Assembly (NCBI GenBank): GCA_947493495.1 | Contig: CANLRN010000026.1 | Span: 1 to 50,507 of the forward strand | Length of the DNA stretch: 50,507 bases | Source of the DNA: an uncultured Aquimarina sp. | GTDB lineage: Bacteria; Bacteroidota; Bacteroidia; Flavobacteriales; Flavobacteriaceae | Direction of reading: 5' to 3' | Shown: positions 19,401-28,400 of the stretch, in pieces | Layout of the letters: every line of letters begins with the position of its first letter | How positions within the stretch are numbered: the first letter of the stretch is position 1 | Notes under the pieces: model-generated | Told to the model about the DNA's origin: nothing | Database searches by the model: none | Seen by the model: only the letters and a program-made list of their open reading frames with translations | Made by a program: the position numbers and the translations under genes

Positions 19401-20427
19401 CTACCAAGTAGACACCTCTGAAACCCGTGAGCAAGAAGGAAGTGGAATTGGATTGGCTCTGGTCAAAGAACTAATGAATCTCTATGGAGGAAAAATTGAA
19501 GTAACCAGTAAATTAGGGATTGGAACCACCTTTACTGTTATTTTGCCTGTAGAAAAATCATTTTTTAACTCAAAAGACCTGAGTAAAGATCCTGTTAAGC
19601 AAACAGAAACAGTTACCAAAACAATTAGTATAGAACAACCTATTAATAAAAGTACAGCTGTTGATAATAAAGAAAATACAATCCTTATTGTAGAAGATAA
19701 TGACGACCTTAGAAATTATATTAAAACAAGTATTAATACTGCTTATCAAATAATAGAAGCTAAAGATGGTCTTGAAGGTATAGAACTTGCATTGAAATAT
19801 ATTCCAGATCTTATCATTACTGATATTATGATGCCGAAACTAAATGGAGAACAACTATGCCAAACGTTAAAGACAGATACTAAAACCTGTCATATTCCTA
19901 TTATTATGCTCACCGCAAAAGCTGATTTAAAATCCCAGATAAAAGGATTTAAAATCGGAGCAGATGCATATATTCCAAAACCTTTTCAGATTGAAGAACT
20001 CGATAGTAGAATTGAAAACTTGATCTCCACAAGAGAAAAATTAAAAAAACATTATCAGAAAAACATTATAATTAGCCCAAGTGCCATTACTGCAAAAAGC
20101 CAAGATGAAAAGTTTTTAATAAAACTTTCTACTTATATCGAAGAAAATATTACTAAATCTGATCTCAATGTAGAATCCATAATGGAAGTTATTGGCCTAA
20201 GTAGAACTCAATTACACAGAAAACTAAAAGCATTAACTGGGCTATCGACCACAGAATTTATTAGAACTATTAAATTAAAAAGGGCTGCACAACTTCTAGA
20301 TCAAAATAGTGATACTGTTACGCAAATCGGATATAGCGTAGGTTTTTCTGATCATTCTTATTTTTCTAAATGTTTTAAAAAACAATACGGTATTACTCCT
20401 TCTGAATATAACAGTAAAAATCGATAA
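16420..20427 (+). CDS. Hybrid two-component system (HTCS) sensor-regulator
   Basis: 1335 residues combining a full signalling chain in one protein. Order: signal peptide (about 1-23), periplasmic two-component-regulator propeller repeats (about 30-640), Y_Y_Y domain (about 690-760), one membrane helix (about 768-788), HisKA with H833 (ANISHEFRTPLTLIL), HATPase (DTGIGI, GSGIGLALVKELM), receiver with phospho-acceptor D1135 (IITDIMMPKLNG) and AraC-type HTH (about 1230-1335). HTCSs sense oligosaccharides and switch on utilisation genes. No ATG fits: an in-frame stop at 16393 leaves TTG (16420) or GTG (16423) as starts, both just before the signal peptide. No SusC/SusD genes adjoin; the nearest possible targets are the secreted LRR and lyase-like genes downstream. 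Confidence 0.93.
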   Translation: MVSKFLSVFTNFLLLCSLANYAQQTNTNELGTPFIQNFGPRDYYAGKVAFGSIFQDKKGFMFFNSDYSTLHFDGVNWNTFFAKKKFEIKKIIQDKNDVLYFITPNTFGKFEVQENNWPYQKDLSFKIPKKIPPIKKMINCYSVNDKVYFISNTHVFILIDDTFSILSPNSEISRSFLHNNKIHLILKEEVVVIENENLKPIKSKGLFLKNDLVDVIADTDSNQLIIVTEKGEFFSLKNIITKPLFSLPPGYQINSKTDHPVILLPDNEFAISIKDQGILHCDQYGNIIQIINDKNGIPSSNITSMLLDSSSGLWVSHPKGISRIDISSNITLFDPEKLGWGRISDVQRFQNQMYFGTTKGVFIIRKDSTLYDISKKIKRISAHDLEVFDLNIIQKDLLAATNQGVFKIANNKLISLSNQSFKTLTLKKSQIGNWAYAGTDYGLRILKKNQKGIWNISNEKYIDNATTLHIEEGNDNDIWLNNSNPGYIRIKIKYDPQKRPIIDSSFAKTYLPFSENNSGTIEKVFKIKNKLLFNDSSNDPLEYDQTQNKLIPYQLFDKNFFTDTYKGMQFGIREIFLHKDKAYAVTALMPHLILKGAYNDSLKQVSITKNVYSKIKTRKYFQNFFFDIDDVIWLNDMKLFRIDERKTSNTSPKFKTHISQVLVDNDSTISHLFNKQKIAKLPDTMRTIKFKFGAPTYHEVNNTKFKFYLEGYDKGFQTYFDYDNQKKYDNLRSGTYTFHVIAKNQEQVVGEEATFTFTILPPWYQTKWAYLFYTLLLGIFIWIIVKWRTRQIHKKNIALELTITERTEELAEKNERLKHMDETKSRFFANISHEFRTPLTLILGPLENKLKSNDQDQDHMLMHRNAKRLQELINQLLEISKLESGEMNLKIIEGDVASFIKMLASSFTSLADVKNIDFQCEIEPSGQSYWFDPDKLEKIVNNLISNTFKFTPENKSISINSSFSKNKPGYLKLIIKDTGIGISQDKLPYLFERFYQVDTSETREQEGSGIGLALVKELMNLYGGKIEVTSKLGIGTTFTVILPVEKSFFNSKDLSKDPVKQTETVTKTISIEQPINKSTAVDNKENTILIVEDNDDLRNYIKTSINTAYQIIEAKDGLEGIELALKYIPDLIITDIMMPKLNGEQLCQTLKTDTKTCHIPIIMLTAKADLKSQIKGFKIGADAYIPKPFQIEELDSRIENLISTREKLKKHYQKNIIISPSAITAKSQDEKFLIKLSTYIEENITKSDLNVESIMEVIGLSRTQLHRKLKALTGLSTTEFIRTIKLKRAAQLLDQNSDTVTQIGYSVGFSDHSYFSKCFKKQYGITPSEYNSKNR

Positions 20428-20574
20428 ACTATCAATTATTCAATATAATATCTCTGCAAACGTATGTTATACCAGACTAAGTTAGCATATATGGAACATG
20501 TATTATAGTTTTTGGAACAAGTATCTTATAGGTGCTCATCTTCAAAATCTATTTTTGTCCCCTTAACTATAAAA

Positions 20575-22353
20575 ATGGAAAAAAAATTACTTATTATATT
20601 GCTATGCATCCTGTGCAAGGTATCCTTAGCACAAACCTCATATACCACCATCCCCGATCCTAATTTTGAAAAAGCATTGGCAGCATTTGATGATATCCCA
20701 GAAGATGGAAAAGTGCCTACAGCTAAGATAAGAGAAATAAAAACCTTGTCTATTTCTGCTAAAGGGATTACTGATATATCAGGGATTGAAGATTTTATCA
20801 ATTTAGAGACATTAGGTTGTAACGAGAATCTTCTAACTACGCTGGATCTATCTGCCAATAGTAATCTCAAAATTCTTAGTTGCTCGGCAAATCGACTTTC
20901 TCAATTAGACCTATCTACTAATACAAAGCTACAATCCCTAAGTTGTATAGATAATCAATTAACGGTTCTAAATCTAAAAAATGAAAATAATAGTATCTTA
21001 TCAACTGTCGTAACACTTAACAACCCTAATCTTAGATGTATCCTTATCGATAATGAAGACCTTGCTATACAAGGACAAGGCGTGTATAGTGCCTGGACTA
21101 AAGATGGATTTTCTAGATATACAGAGGATTGTAATGTTGATGTTACAAAACGATATACTATCATTCCTGACCCTGAATTCGAAAAAGCACTAGTAAGTTT
21201 TGATAATATAACAGGAATTGGAGATGGCCTTATTCCTACAGCAAATATAAAGGATGTAAAAAGACTAATCTTTAATGGAGCAATTACAGATATTACAGGT
21301 ATTGAAGGATTTGAAGCACTTGAATTTTTAGGTTTTAAAAATACAGAATTAGTAACTATAGACCTTTCTTCTAATACTATGCTTAAAGAACTAATTTGCG
21401 TGTCAGGAAAATTAGAATATATTAATCTATCTGGTAATTCTTTATTAGAAGCATTAAGTTGTAGTGGAAATAGTATAACAACACTAGACCTCTCCAATAA
21501 TCCTAAGTTAAAAATACTCAAGTGTAATCAAAACGAATTGACAGCCATTAACCTATCTAATACCTCATCGTTAGAAGAATTGCTTTGTGCTAATAATAAG
21601 CTAAATACATTAAAAATTAGTACCAACACAGCATTACGAATTCTAAACTGTACTGCAAATTATATACAAAATTTTGACAGTACTGCTAATTTAAAACTAG
21701 AAATACTAGCTATTGCAGGCAATCAAATAAAAGAATTGGATATTACCAACAATACGTCATTACAAGTTATAGATTTTTCTAGTAATCAAGTAGCTCGTTT
21801 TGATCCTACAAAAAATACTGAATTAAATAGGATTGAATGCAGAGGGAATCTATTACAAACACTAGATCTATCAAAAAATGGAAAAATGGAAAAAGTAACA
21901 TGTCGCTCCAATAAGCTCCATTTTATAAATGCCCAAAACAATACTACTTCCACATCTTTTGAAATTGATTCGAGATCCAATAGCCCATCATTATGCATAC
22001 AGGTAGATCATCCAGAAGCAGCTACGAATAAACAAGGTATTTATGCAAACTGGAAAGAAGATGTAACCACTAGTTACTCCGAGAACTGTAACCTATTAGG
22101 CGTTGCAGATATAAATACCCACTTACAGGTAAAAATCTATCCAAACCCTTCTTCTGGAGTTTTCGGCACCTCTGGAGATCTCATTATTGATCAGATAGAA
22201 GTTATTAGTAGTACTGGAAATAGTATGCAAATTTTTGATTTTAAAAAATCTAAAGCAAAAAATATAGATATATCAAACCTCCCGAAAGGAATCTATTTTC
22301 TAAAAATCAATTCTCAAAAAGGTACTGCGATCAAAAAAATACTCCTTAATTAA
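20575..22353 (+). CDS. Secreted two-module leucine-rich repeat protein with T9SS sorting domain
   Basis: 592 residues from ATG at 20575, which directly precedes the signal peptide MEKKLLIILLCILCKVSLAQ; the frame opens further upstream with TTG at 20512 but that start would bury the signal. Two like-built modules follow. Each has a head (IPDPNFEKAL / IPDPEFEKAL, then ITDISGIE / ITDITGIE), 21-residue LRRs of the L-x-x-LDLSxNxxLxxLxCxxN type, and a Cys-containing tail (YSAWTKDGFSRYTEDC / YANWKEDVTTSYSENC). Module 1 has about three LRRs, module 2 about ten. The last 75 residues are a T9SS type A sorting domain (IYPNPSSG). Likely a surface adhesion or binding protein. Its position after the HTCS suggests shared control. 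Confidence 0.88.
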   Translation: MEKKLLIILLCILCKVSLAQTSYTTIPDPNFEKALAAFDDIPEDGKVPTAKIREIKTLSISAKGITDISGIEDFINLETLGCNENLLTTLDLSANSNLKILSCSANRLSQLDLSTNTKLQSLSCIDNQLTVLNLKNENNSILSTVVTLNNPNLRCILIDNEDLAIQGQGVYSAWTKDGFSRYTEDCNVDVTKRYTIIPDPEFEKALVSFDNITGIGDGLIPTANIKDVKRLIFNGAITDITGIEGFEALEFLGFKNTELVTIDLSSNTMLKELICVSGKLEYINLSGNSLLEALSCSGNSITTLDLSNNPKLKILKCNQNELTAINLSNTSSLEELLCANNKLNTLKISTNTALRILNCTANYIQNFDSTANLKLEILAIAGNQIKELDITNNTSLQVIDFSSNQVARFDPTKNTELNRIECRGNLLQTLDLSKNGKMEKVTCRSNKLHFINAQNNTTSTSFEIDSRSNSPSLCIQVDHPEAATNKQGIYANWKEDVTTSYSENCNLLGVADINTHLQVKIYPNPSSGVFGTSGDLIIDQIEVISSTGNSMQIFDFKKSKAKNIDISNLPKGIYFLKINSQKGTAIKKILLN

Positions 22354-22401
22354 GTACTTATATCAAGGACATCATGAATGCTTGTTATAACCCTTTAAAG
22401 C

Positions 22402-22418
22402 CTCTGTTTTTAGCAGAG
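22402..22418 (+). terminator. Rho-independent terminator after LRR gene
   Basis: CTCTG pairs with CAGAG around TTTTTAG and is followed by ATTTTTTT, about 50 bp after the LRR stop codon. Confidence 0.6.
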
Positions 22419-22456
22419 ATTTTTTTACTAGTTAAAACTATAAATCTGTTTTAAGA

Positions 22457-22580
22457 ATTAGAAAATCTATTCCATCTGTGCACTACTTAAAATACTGCTT
22501 TACACTACTTTTTAATTTTATACAGAACCTAAGAAAAGATAAGATTTATTCTATCTCAAAGACATCACAGGTTTTCTAAT
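22457..22580. repeat. Interval bounded by inverted ATTAGAAAA / TTTTCTAAT
   Basis: ATTAGAAAATCTATTCC at the left resembles the start of the intergenic repeat at 40304 and 50232 and the fragment at 47601. The right end TTTTCTAAT is the inverse of the left. Between them is A/T-rich DNA without a gene. It may be a diverged member of the same repeat family. The 22354-23051 gap otherwise holds only the terminator and the MITE-like element. Confidence 0.35.
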
Positions 22581-22597
22581 ACATAAATCGAGCAATG

Positions 22598-22734
22598 TCG
22601 TTAAGTTAAACTCAAAAAACACCTATTTTGTCGCACTGAGCAAAACTAATAGCCTGTCGAAGTGGAATCAAAAACGAAGGTTAGGATGGTCTTCGACAGG
22701 ATCAGACTGACAATGATAAAGCTTAACTTAACGA
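22598..22734. mobile_element. MITE-like element with perfect 12-bp terminal inverted repeats
   Basis: TCGTTAAGTTAA at 22598-22609 is the exact inverse of TTAACTTAACGA at 22723-22734. Inside lies a second perfect 10-bp inverted repeat, CCTGTCGAAG (22653-22662) and CTTCGACAGG (22691-22700), which can form a hairpin. It encodes no protein. A second, inverted and diverged copy lies at 33524-33662. Size (137 bp), terminal repeats and copy number above one fit a non-autonomous transposable element, but no target duplication is evident. Confidence 0.6.
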
Positions 22735-23051
22735 GATTCATAAGTAGATGTAAACCACTGAAAAAAAGCAATTTGGAACAATATCACCACGATTAGGAAC
22801 ATTTGTTATAATCAAATAATATAATTTTTTGGTATTTTGTAGTAACAAATAAGATATACTGAAAGTATGTTTAATATTTCGCATATAAAGCTTAAATAAA
22901 CATAGACAAATTTAAGCACTAGAAATAGATTTTTTAATACATACTCTAGATGTAAATCAATTCATTATCATCTATTAGTACTCTCCCTCCTCTACTAATA
23001 ATGGTATTACATTCTATATATCTATAATTTAGTACAAAAACCCTGAATCTC

Positions 23052-23252
23052 ATGAAAAAAATCAACCATTTTTTAAGACTTACTTTGTCCTTCTATGATC
23101 TAGTAACCCAATCCATTTTCGAACAACTTCTTACAACTGGTATTAATCAACTGATATCTTTTGGCATTCCGTTTCCACGAAGTATTGTTTCTTCTGGGTT
23201 CTATCTTCTAAGGATATCTAATCAACATCAGATTATTATTAAAAAAATCTGA
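23052..23252 (+). pseudogene. Internally deleted remnant of a lyase-like T9SS gene
   Basis: A 66-residue frame that looks like the two ends of a large gene joined. Residues about 28-45 (TGINQLISFGIPFPRSIV) match the N-terminal region of the next gene (LGTNQLVSFGVPFPRSTV), also clearly at DNA level. The last about 19 residues (SGFYLLRISNQHQIIIKKI) match the end of a T9SS sorting domain (compare SGVYFLRIASKTSKETLKF in the next gene). Some 600 residues between are missing. No usable signal peptide remains. I infer a duplication of the gene at 23303 followed by an internal deletion; whether the peptide is made is unknown. Confidence 0.7.
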
Positions 23253-23302
23253 TTCAATAATGTAAATCAAAAACTCAATTTTACTATAAAACTATAAACC
23301 CA

Positions 23303-25300
23303 ATGAAAAATAGTATTGTAACATTAAGTATATGTTTATTATACTTACAGACCTACGCTCAACCTATCTATGAAAATTTTCCATCTAGTGGAACAATTGA
23401 AATCACTCTTCATCCTGGAGCTTCTGTTAATCTAGGTACCAATCAGTTGGTATCTTTTGGTGTTCCATTTCCACGAAGCACTGTGAATGCTATTACAGAT
23501 ATTATCGTAACCGATAGGCAAGGAAATGAACTTGCTTCAGATATTAAAGAGCTTACACGCTGGCATTCCTTATCAGATGACCCCAATGTAAATGGAGTTC
23601 GATCAGCATTGTTATACATCAATATGATTTTTACAGATCTAAATCCTACTACTATCCAAGTTGTATATGGTCAGAACAGAACATTAGAACTCGGAGATCA
23701 AGGTATTGTAAAAAACCATTGGGTAGTCGTCAAAGATCCCAATGATGAGTATATTGATGATACCAATAACGCTAATTATGTAGAATTAAAAGAACCTCCT
23801 GTATACGCCACTCTCCCTACAGAATGGATGAGCGCATGTGTTATCAGAAATAAATTTATTCCTACTAGCCAGGCAACATCAGACTACCAGTGGTATGATG
23901 AGGCCATGGTTAATTTTGGAAAAACAGCAATAAATGATGTAAATGCTACGGTACTTGATGAACATAAAGTAAACATCCTAGAGCCTAGCCCCTGGTTATT
24001 CGATCGTGGAGGTTGTCTATGGAATGCATATATGAAAACAGGCGACTTAAAATGGCTAAAAGCTGCCCATAAGGCTTCTCAATTTTATGCACATCATCTA
24101 AATGATGAAGGATGGTTTGACCTAAAAGGAAGAGATGATCTTAAATATAGCTTTAGCGGATCTATGCTTATCGGTTTAATGCTAACTGGAGACAAGACAC
24201 TTACAACTAAAATATTAAATGTGGCTAAATTAGCCGAGAGAAAAGATTTTTTCCTTAAAGATGGATATTCTTTCTGGACAGAAAGGCATTTTACATATTG
24301 GCTTTTAGGCCCACTATCTGCTTTTGAAGCTACCGGGGAAGAAAAATATAAAATCCTAACCAATGAGCGTGCCACGCATGCTTTTTTTAGAGCAAAAAAT
24401 CCAATCAATGGATATCAACCAGAGGGAGGTCTAATTCATCCTATGGGTCCGCATGAAGGTGCTAACCGCCCTGGAGATGGAGAAGAAGATGTAAAAGGAT
24501 ATTATCAACCTATTATATCTCCCTGGTTGAGTGCACTGATGGCAGATGCATTCTGGAGGTATTATTTACACTCAGAAGATGAAGAAACATTGCGTTTTTT
24601 AATTGGATTGGGAGAAAATATTACCACGCATTGTTTTTATACTGTAGAAGATACGCACACTAATATTAATGGAAACATCCAAACTTATTATTTATGGAGT
24701 GGCCAGACTAATGAACGCTTTAGAGATAATGGAATCTACTGGAAACCCTGGGATGATAATGAGCATGCATTAGACGTTATGACCTTATTAGCCAGAGCAC
24801 AATGGGCTCAAAAAAAACTAGGATTAACAGACACCCCAGAACTCACTACTAGAATTAATGACCTTCTTGTCACATCTAAATATTCTATCGAGAAATGGAC
24901 CAGAACCTTTCCAGAAAAACCTGTATATCGACTTGAACCTCCACGTAAATACAATTGGTGGTTTGGTACTACAAGTGACCTGGAGTGGTTAATGACCAAT
25001 ACTCCTGATGCAACAGTACTTACTATTGATGAGTTCCAAGAAGAAACTACTGAGCAATTTGCGATACATCCTAATCCTATAAACAATACGCTGTATATCA
25101 ATGCTACAGAGAAAATTAATAGCGATGACACCTTACAACTAAACATCTATGATCTCAATGGAAGAAAGCTAAGTTCTCATAAGATGACAACTGATAGAAC
25201 CAAAAATTCATTAACACTTGATTACTTAGCATCTGGTGTATATTTTTTAAGAATTGCTTCGAAAACAAGTAAAGAAACTCTCAAGTTTATTAAAAAATAA
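23303..25300 (+). CDS. Secreted exo-rhamnogalacturonan-lyase-like (PcRGLX/PL26-like) protein with T9SS domain
   Basis: 665 residues. A signal peptide (1-19, ending YAQ) is followed by a beta-rich N-terminal domain (about 25-145) with VSFGVPFPRS, which recalls the RIFT-barrel start of PcRGLX-type proteins. Then comes a long helical region (about 190-560, with FDRGGCLWNAYMKTGDLKWLKAA and WLLGPLSAFEATGEEKY), consistent with an alpha/alpha-toroid of polysaccharide lyases or hydrolases. A T9SS type A sorting domain closes it (about 585-665, IHPNPINN). The family call is by overall pattern; the substrate, rhamnogalacturonan or another uronic polymer, is not established. It is preceded by an internally deleted paralog and faces the Asp-box gene at 25401. 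Confidence 0.55.
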   Translation: MKNSIVTLSICLLYLQTYAQPIYENFPSSGTIEITLHPGASVNLGTNQLVSFGVPFPRSTVNAITDIIVTDRQGNELASDIKELTRWHSLSDDPNVNGVRSALLYINMIFTDLNPTTIQVVYGQNRTLELGDQGIVKNHWVVVKDPNDEYIDDTNNANYVELKEPPVYATLPTEWMSACVIRNKFIPTSQATSDYQWYDEAMVNFGKTAINDVNATVLDEHKVNILEPSPWLFDRGGCLWNAYMKTGDLKWLKAAHKASQFYAHHLNDEGWFDLKGRDDLKYSFSGSMLIGLMLTGDKTLTTKILNVAKLAERKDFFLKDGYSFWTERHFTYWLLGPLSAFEATGEEKYKILTNERATHAFFRAKNPINGYQPEGGLIHPMGPHEGANRPGDGEEDVKGYYQPIISPWLSALMADAFWRYYLHSEDEETLRFLIGLGENITTHCFYTVEDTHTNINGNIQTYYLWSGQTNERFRDNGIYWKPWDDNEHALDVMTLLARAQWAQKKLGLTDTPELTTRINDLLVTSKYSIEKWTRTFPEKPVYRLEPPRKYNWWFGTTSDLEWLMTNTPDATVLTIDEFQEETTEQFAIHPNPINNTLYINATEKINSDDTLQLNIYDLNGRKLSSHKMTTDRTKNSLTLDYLASGVYFLRIASKTSKETLKFIKK

Positions 25301-25346
25301 TCCTTGTCTTTCTTGTGCCACTAACTATTGCTAATTCACACAAAAA

Positions 25347-25380
25347 TAAAAGAGGAGTTGAAAATTCAACTCCTCTTTTA
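25347..25380. terminator. Strong bidirectional rho-independent terminator
   Basis: A perfect 16-bp stem, TAAAAGAGGAGTTGAA with TTCAACTCCTCTTTTA, with a 2-nt centre. It lies between the convergent genes ending at 25300 (+) and 25401 (-) and has A- and T-runs at the stem base on both strands. Confidence 0.9.
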
Positions 25381-25400
25381 AAGCTATACATGTATATCAA

Positions 25401-28400
25401 CTATTGTTGAAGTAGTAATTTAAAATTACGTTCTATACCTGATTCTCCTTGGATTTCTACAAAATAAAATCCGTTAGTAAATCCAGAAGCATCCCATTGA
25501 AACTGTGATCTCAAATCATTTCTTTGATATATCCTTGTTCCTGCTATATTGTATACAGTCATTGAAACTCTTTCATTTGGTTTAAAATCTTTCAAATTAA
25601 AAGTAAAAATTCCAGTAGAAGGATTAGGAAATACAACAGTAGTTCCAGAAGAAGCATCTAATGTAGTTAATGGAGAGGAAGAAGAGGTTCCTGCGTCTGT
25701 ATCCCCACCAGATATCACACCATAAAGATCAAATATTTGATCAATTGGACCGATACCAAGCAATGATAATGGAGTCCAGTTCGTAGCACCAGCTCCGAAT
25801 ACATCTTGTATATCTCTTAGATGTGACTCTGAATCAATACCTCCATTTTGTGCAGCCCAGTTCCATCTACCAGAATCAATATTAGCATAGATGGATATCC
25901 AATAGGTTCCATTCTCTAAAGTAATCGCTTGTGGCAACAAAAGATTAATATTAGTATCATTAGGTTCTGAAATCGGAGTCAATTCACCACTGTTAAATAC
26001 TTCTTCGCCTGGTGTCCCATTTTCATTGGTATAAATAACCACAGTTGCATTATCTAATACAGGAGCGTCATTTGCTGTTCCAAAAGCAAGAATTCTTTCA
26101 ATTGTCCATGTAGTCCCTTCTGGCACCACAAAATCATCTCCTACCTGCACTATAGCTCCACTAATATCAAGCGCATTATTTTGCGATATTATAGCGCTTG
26201 TTTGTACTCCATTTTGATTATAAATAGGCAATTCAGAAATATTGATCGTAAATCCTTCAGCAACTTGTTCATTACCAGAAGTAGCCACTAACACTATAGT
26301 TGCTTGATCTCCTACTTCTGCTCCTTCGGCAAATGCTATACTTATAGTATCGTCATCAAGTGTAGCAGTAACCAGCCCTGGATTTGTATTTTGTAATTCT
26401 ATAGAAATAGCTCCTCCGTTTGAATTTACAAAAAGATCTTCTACTGTAACATCAAAATCTTCAATCTCATTAATATCTACAGTAATATCTTCTAACAAAT
26501 AACTAACCGTTAAAGAAGGCTCAGGCAATTCATTAACTACAGGGAATCGGGCACTAAACAACCCATTACCGTGAGAGGCAGCTGCTATAAACCCATCTTT
26601 ACGCGTCCCTACTTCCATTACTACACTATTACCAATAACTATATTTTCTTTTCTCCATACTGTATTTTGTCCATCCAATCTTCTAGTAGAATATAAGCCT
26701 GTACTTGTACCAGCAAATATTCGTTGTAATCTAGCTCCCAATCTACCAGTACTACTCCCTAAAAAGGCCGTACTTCTTACCGAAGGTCCATTTCCTGATC
26801 CATCGATATTTTCTTCTAAATTACCACTAATATCAGTCCACGTCTCTCCTCCATCTTCTGTAATAAAAAGGCTTGGAATCCTATAATTAGAGAATGTTAT
26901 AATCACTCTATCAGCATTTGAAGGATCTACGTTAACATCTGTTACAAAACCTGGTGGTAATTCTTTTCCAGTAGTAATATCTAGAGCTTCTTGGCCATCT
27001 ACATTAGCATTATCCATTCTGTATACAACACCACTTGCCGTACCATAATATAGTCTATTAGCAATAGGATATTTAGATACATCTAAGGAAACAATAGGTG
27101 CTCCATCAAGTGTCGCAGAATTTGAAAGATTTACCCAGTTTACGGTTGCTGCCGCATTATTAGATAAAGGAACTTCATCAAGATTGTTATTTCGCCAAAT
27201 TCTATCGCCTGCAGGTAAATACATAATATTATCATTATTTGGATCCAATACAAAAGGCGCAATAAAACCAAACCCTGTTGCTCCTGCTGGGGTGATTCGA
27301 GTAAATCCTATATTTTCTCCTTCTTCATTATAATTAAACCTTATAATGTTTCCTAATTGAGAAGATACATATCGTGTACTACCATTATCTGCAATCGCAC
27401 TATATGAACCATCTCCACCAAATAAATCTTCCCAGGGTGCAGTCCCATCTGTAGAATTGGTATACCACGTACTATTATCCTGGAAACCAGCAATCAAATC
27501 GTCACTATTAGGTTCGGGGTCAAAAGATACATGATAGGGCTGTGTTGTTAAATATCCATTACTTAAAGAAGTCCAAGTCACTGGTTCTTGTGGGTTAGTA
27601 GCTGTAATATCTTCCGTTACAGATACCCCTCCATCATGACCTGACAATACTTTGTTAGGATTAGATGGGTAAAATACTAATGCATGTTGATCTGGATGAT
27701 GATCTGTATATAAAGCAAAAATTTCTCCATTACTAGAAGTATATCCCCCAATCCAACTATCTGGAGCTGATGGAGTTGTAAACCCAGTGGTTGATCTATA
27801 CAAATTTGTTCCTCCTACAAATATCAGATTAGAATCCGCTGGACTTACTTTTACCACTAAATCATATCCTCCTTGAACATTAAAGGTCCCTCCTCTAGAA
27901 CCAAAATTGGTAGGAAGATTTACTGTTAGATCTGTCCAATTCTCTTCTGCAGCACTATCATATTTATATAGGTAAGCACGTTGAGGAGCATTTCTATTTG
28001 CATCAGCCGTAAAAAAGTACACTACATTTCCATTAGTAGGATCAGATCCTATTACAGTTCTTTGATGTTCTTCAGCTAAAAATTCTGGAGTAATATCTGT
28101 CCATGTATCTCCGTCAACAGATGTAAAAAAGCCGCTATTTGGATCACTATCAAAGTCTAAAGTTGCATAAATTTGACCTGTAGTAGTAATTTCTACTTCA
28201 GCATAGGTATCAAAATCTCCTGCTAAAACTTCGATAAATGTATTTCCTCCGTCTTGAGATCGATGTATACCTGTTATTGTACCTACATAAATATCCCCAT
28301 TTTCTGGATGAATAGCAATAGAATTAATCAAATCTAAAGGTCCGAAAGCTGCAGGATCATTATCATCTGTATTTCTCAACTTTTCCCAAGTACGTCCACC

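Noticed and set aside
20512..20574. TTG-initiated N-terminal extension of the LRR protein
   Set aside because: A clear signal peptide begins at the ATG at 20575; the extension would place 21 polar residues before it and starts with a rare codon.
20955..21521. 188-codon antisense open frame inside the LRR gene
   Set aside because: The frame mirrors the periodic LRR codons of the + strand gene; no start signal or domain supports it.
20840..21900. Periodic sequence considered as a CRISPR-like or DNA tandem repeat
   Set aside because: The period of about 63 bases reflects 21-residue LRRs; the DNA is not conserved between units and the frame is open.
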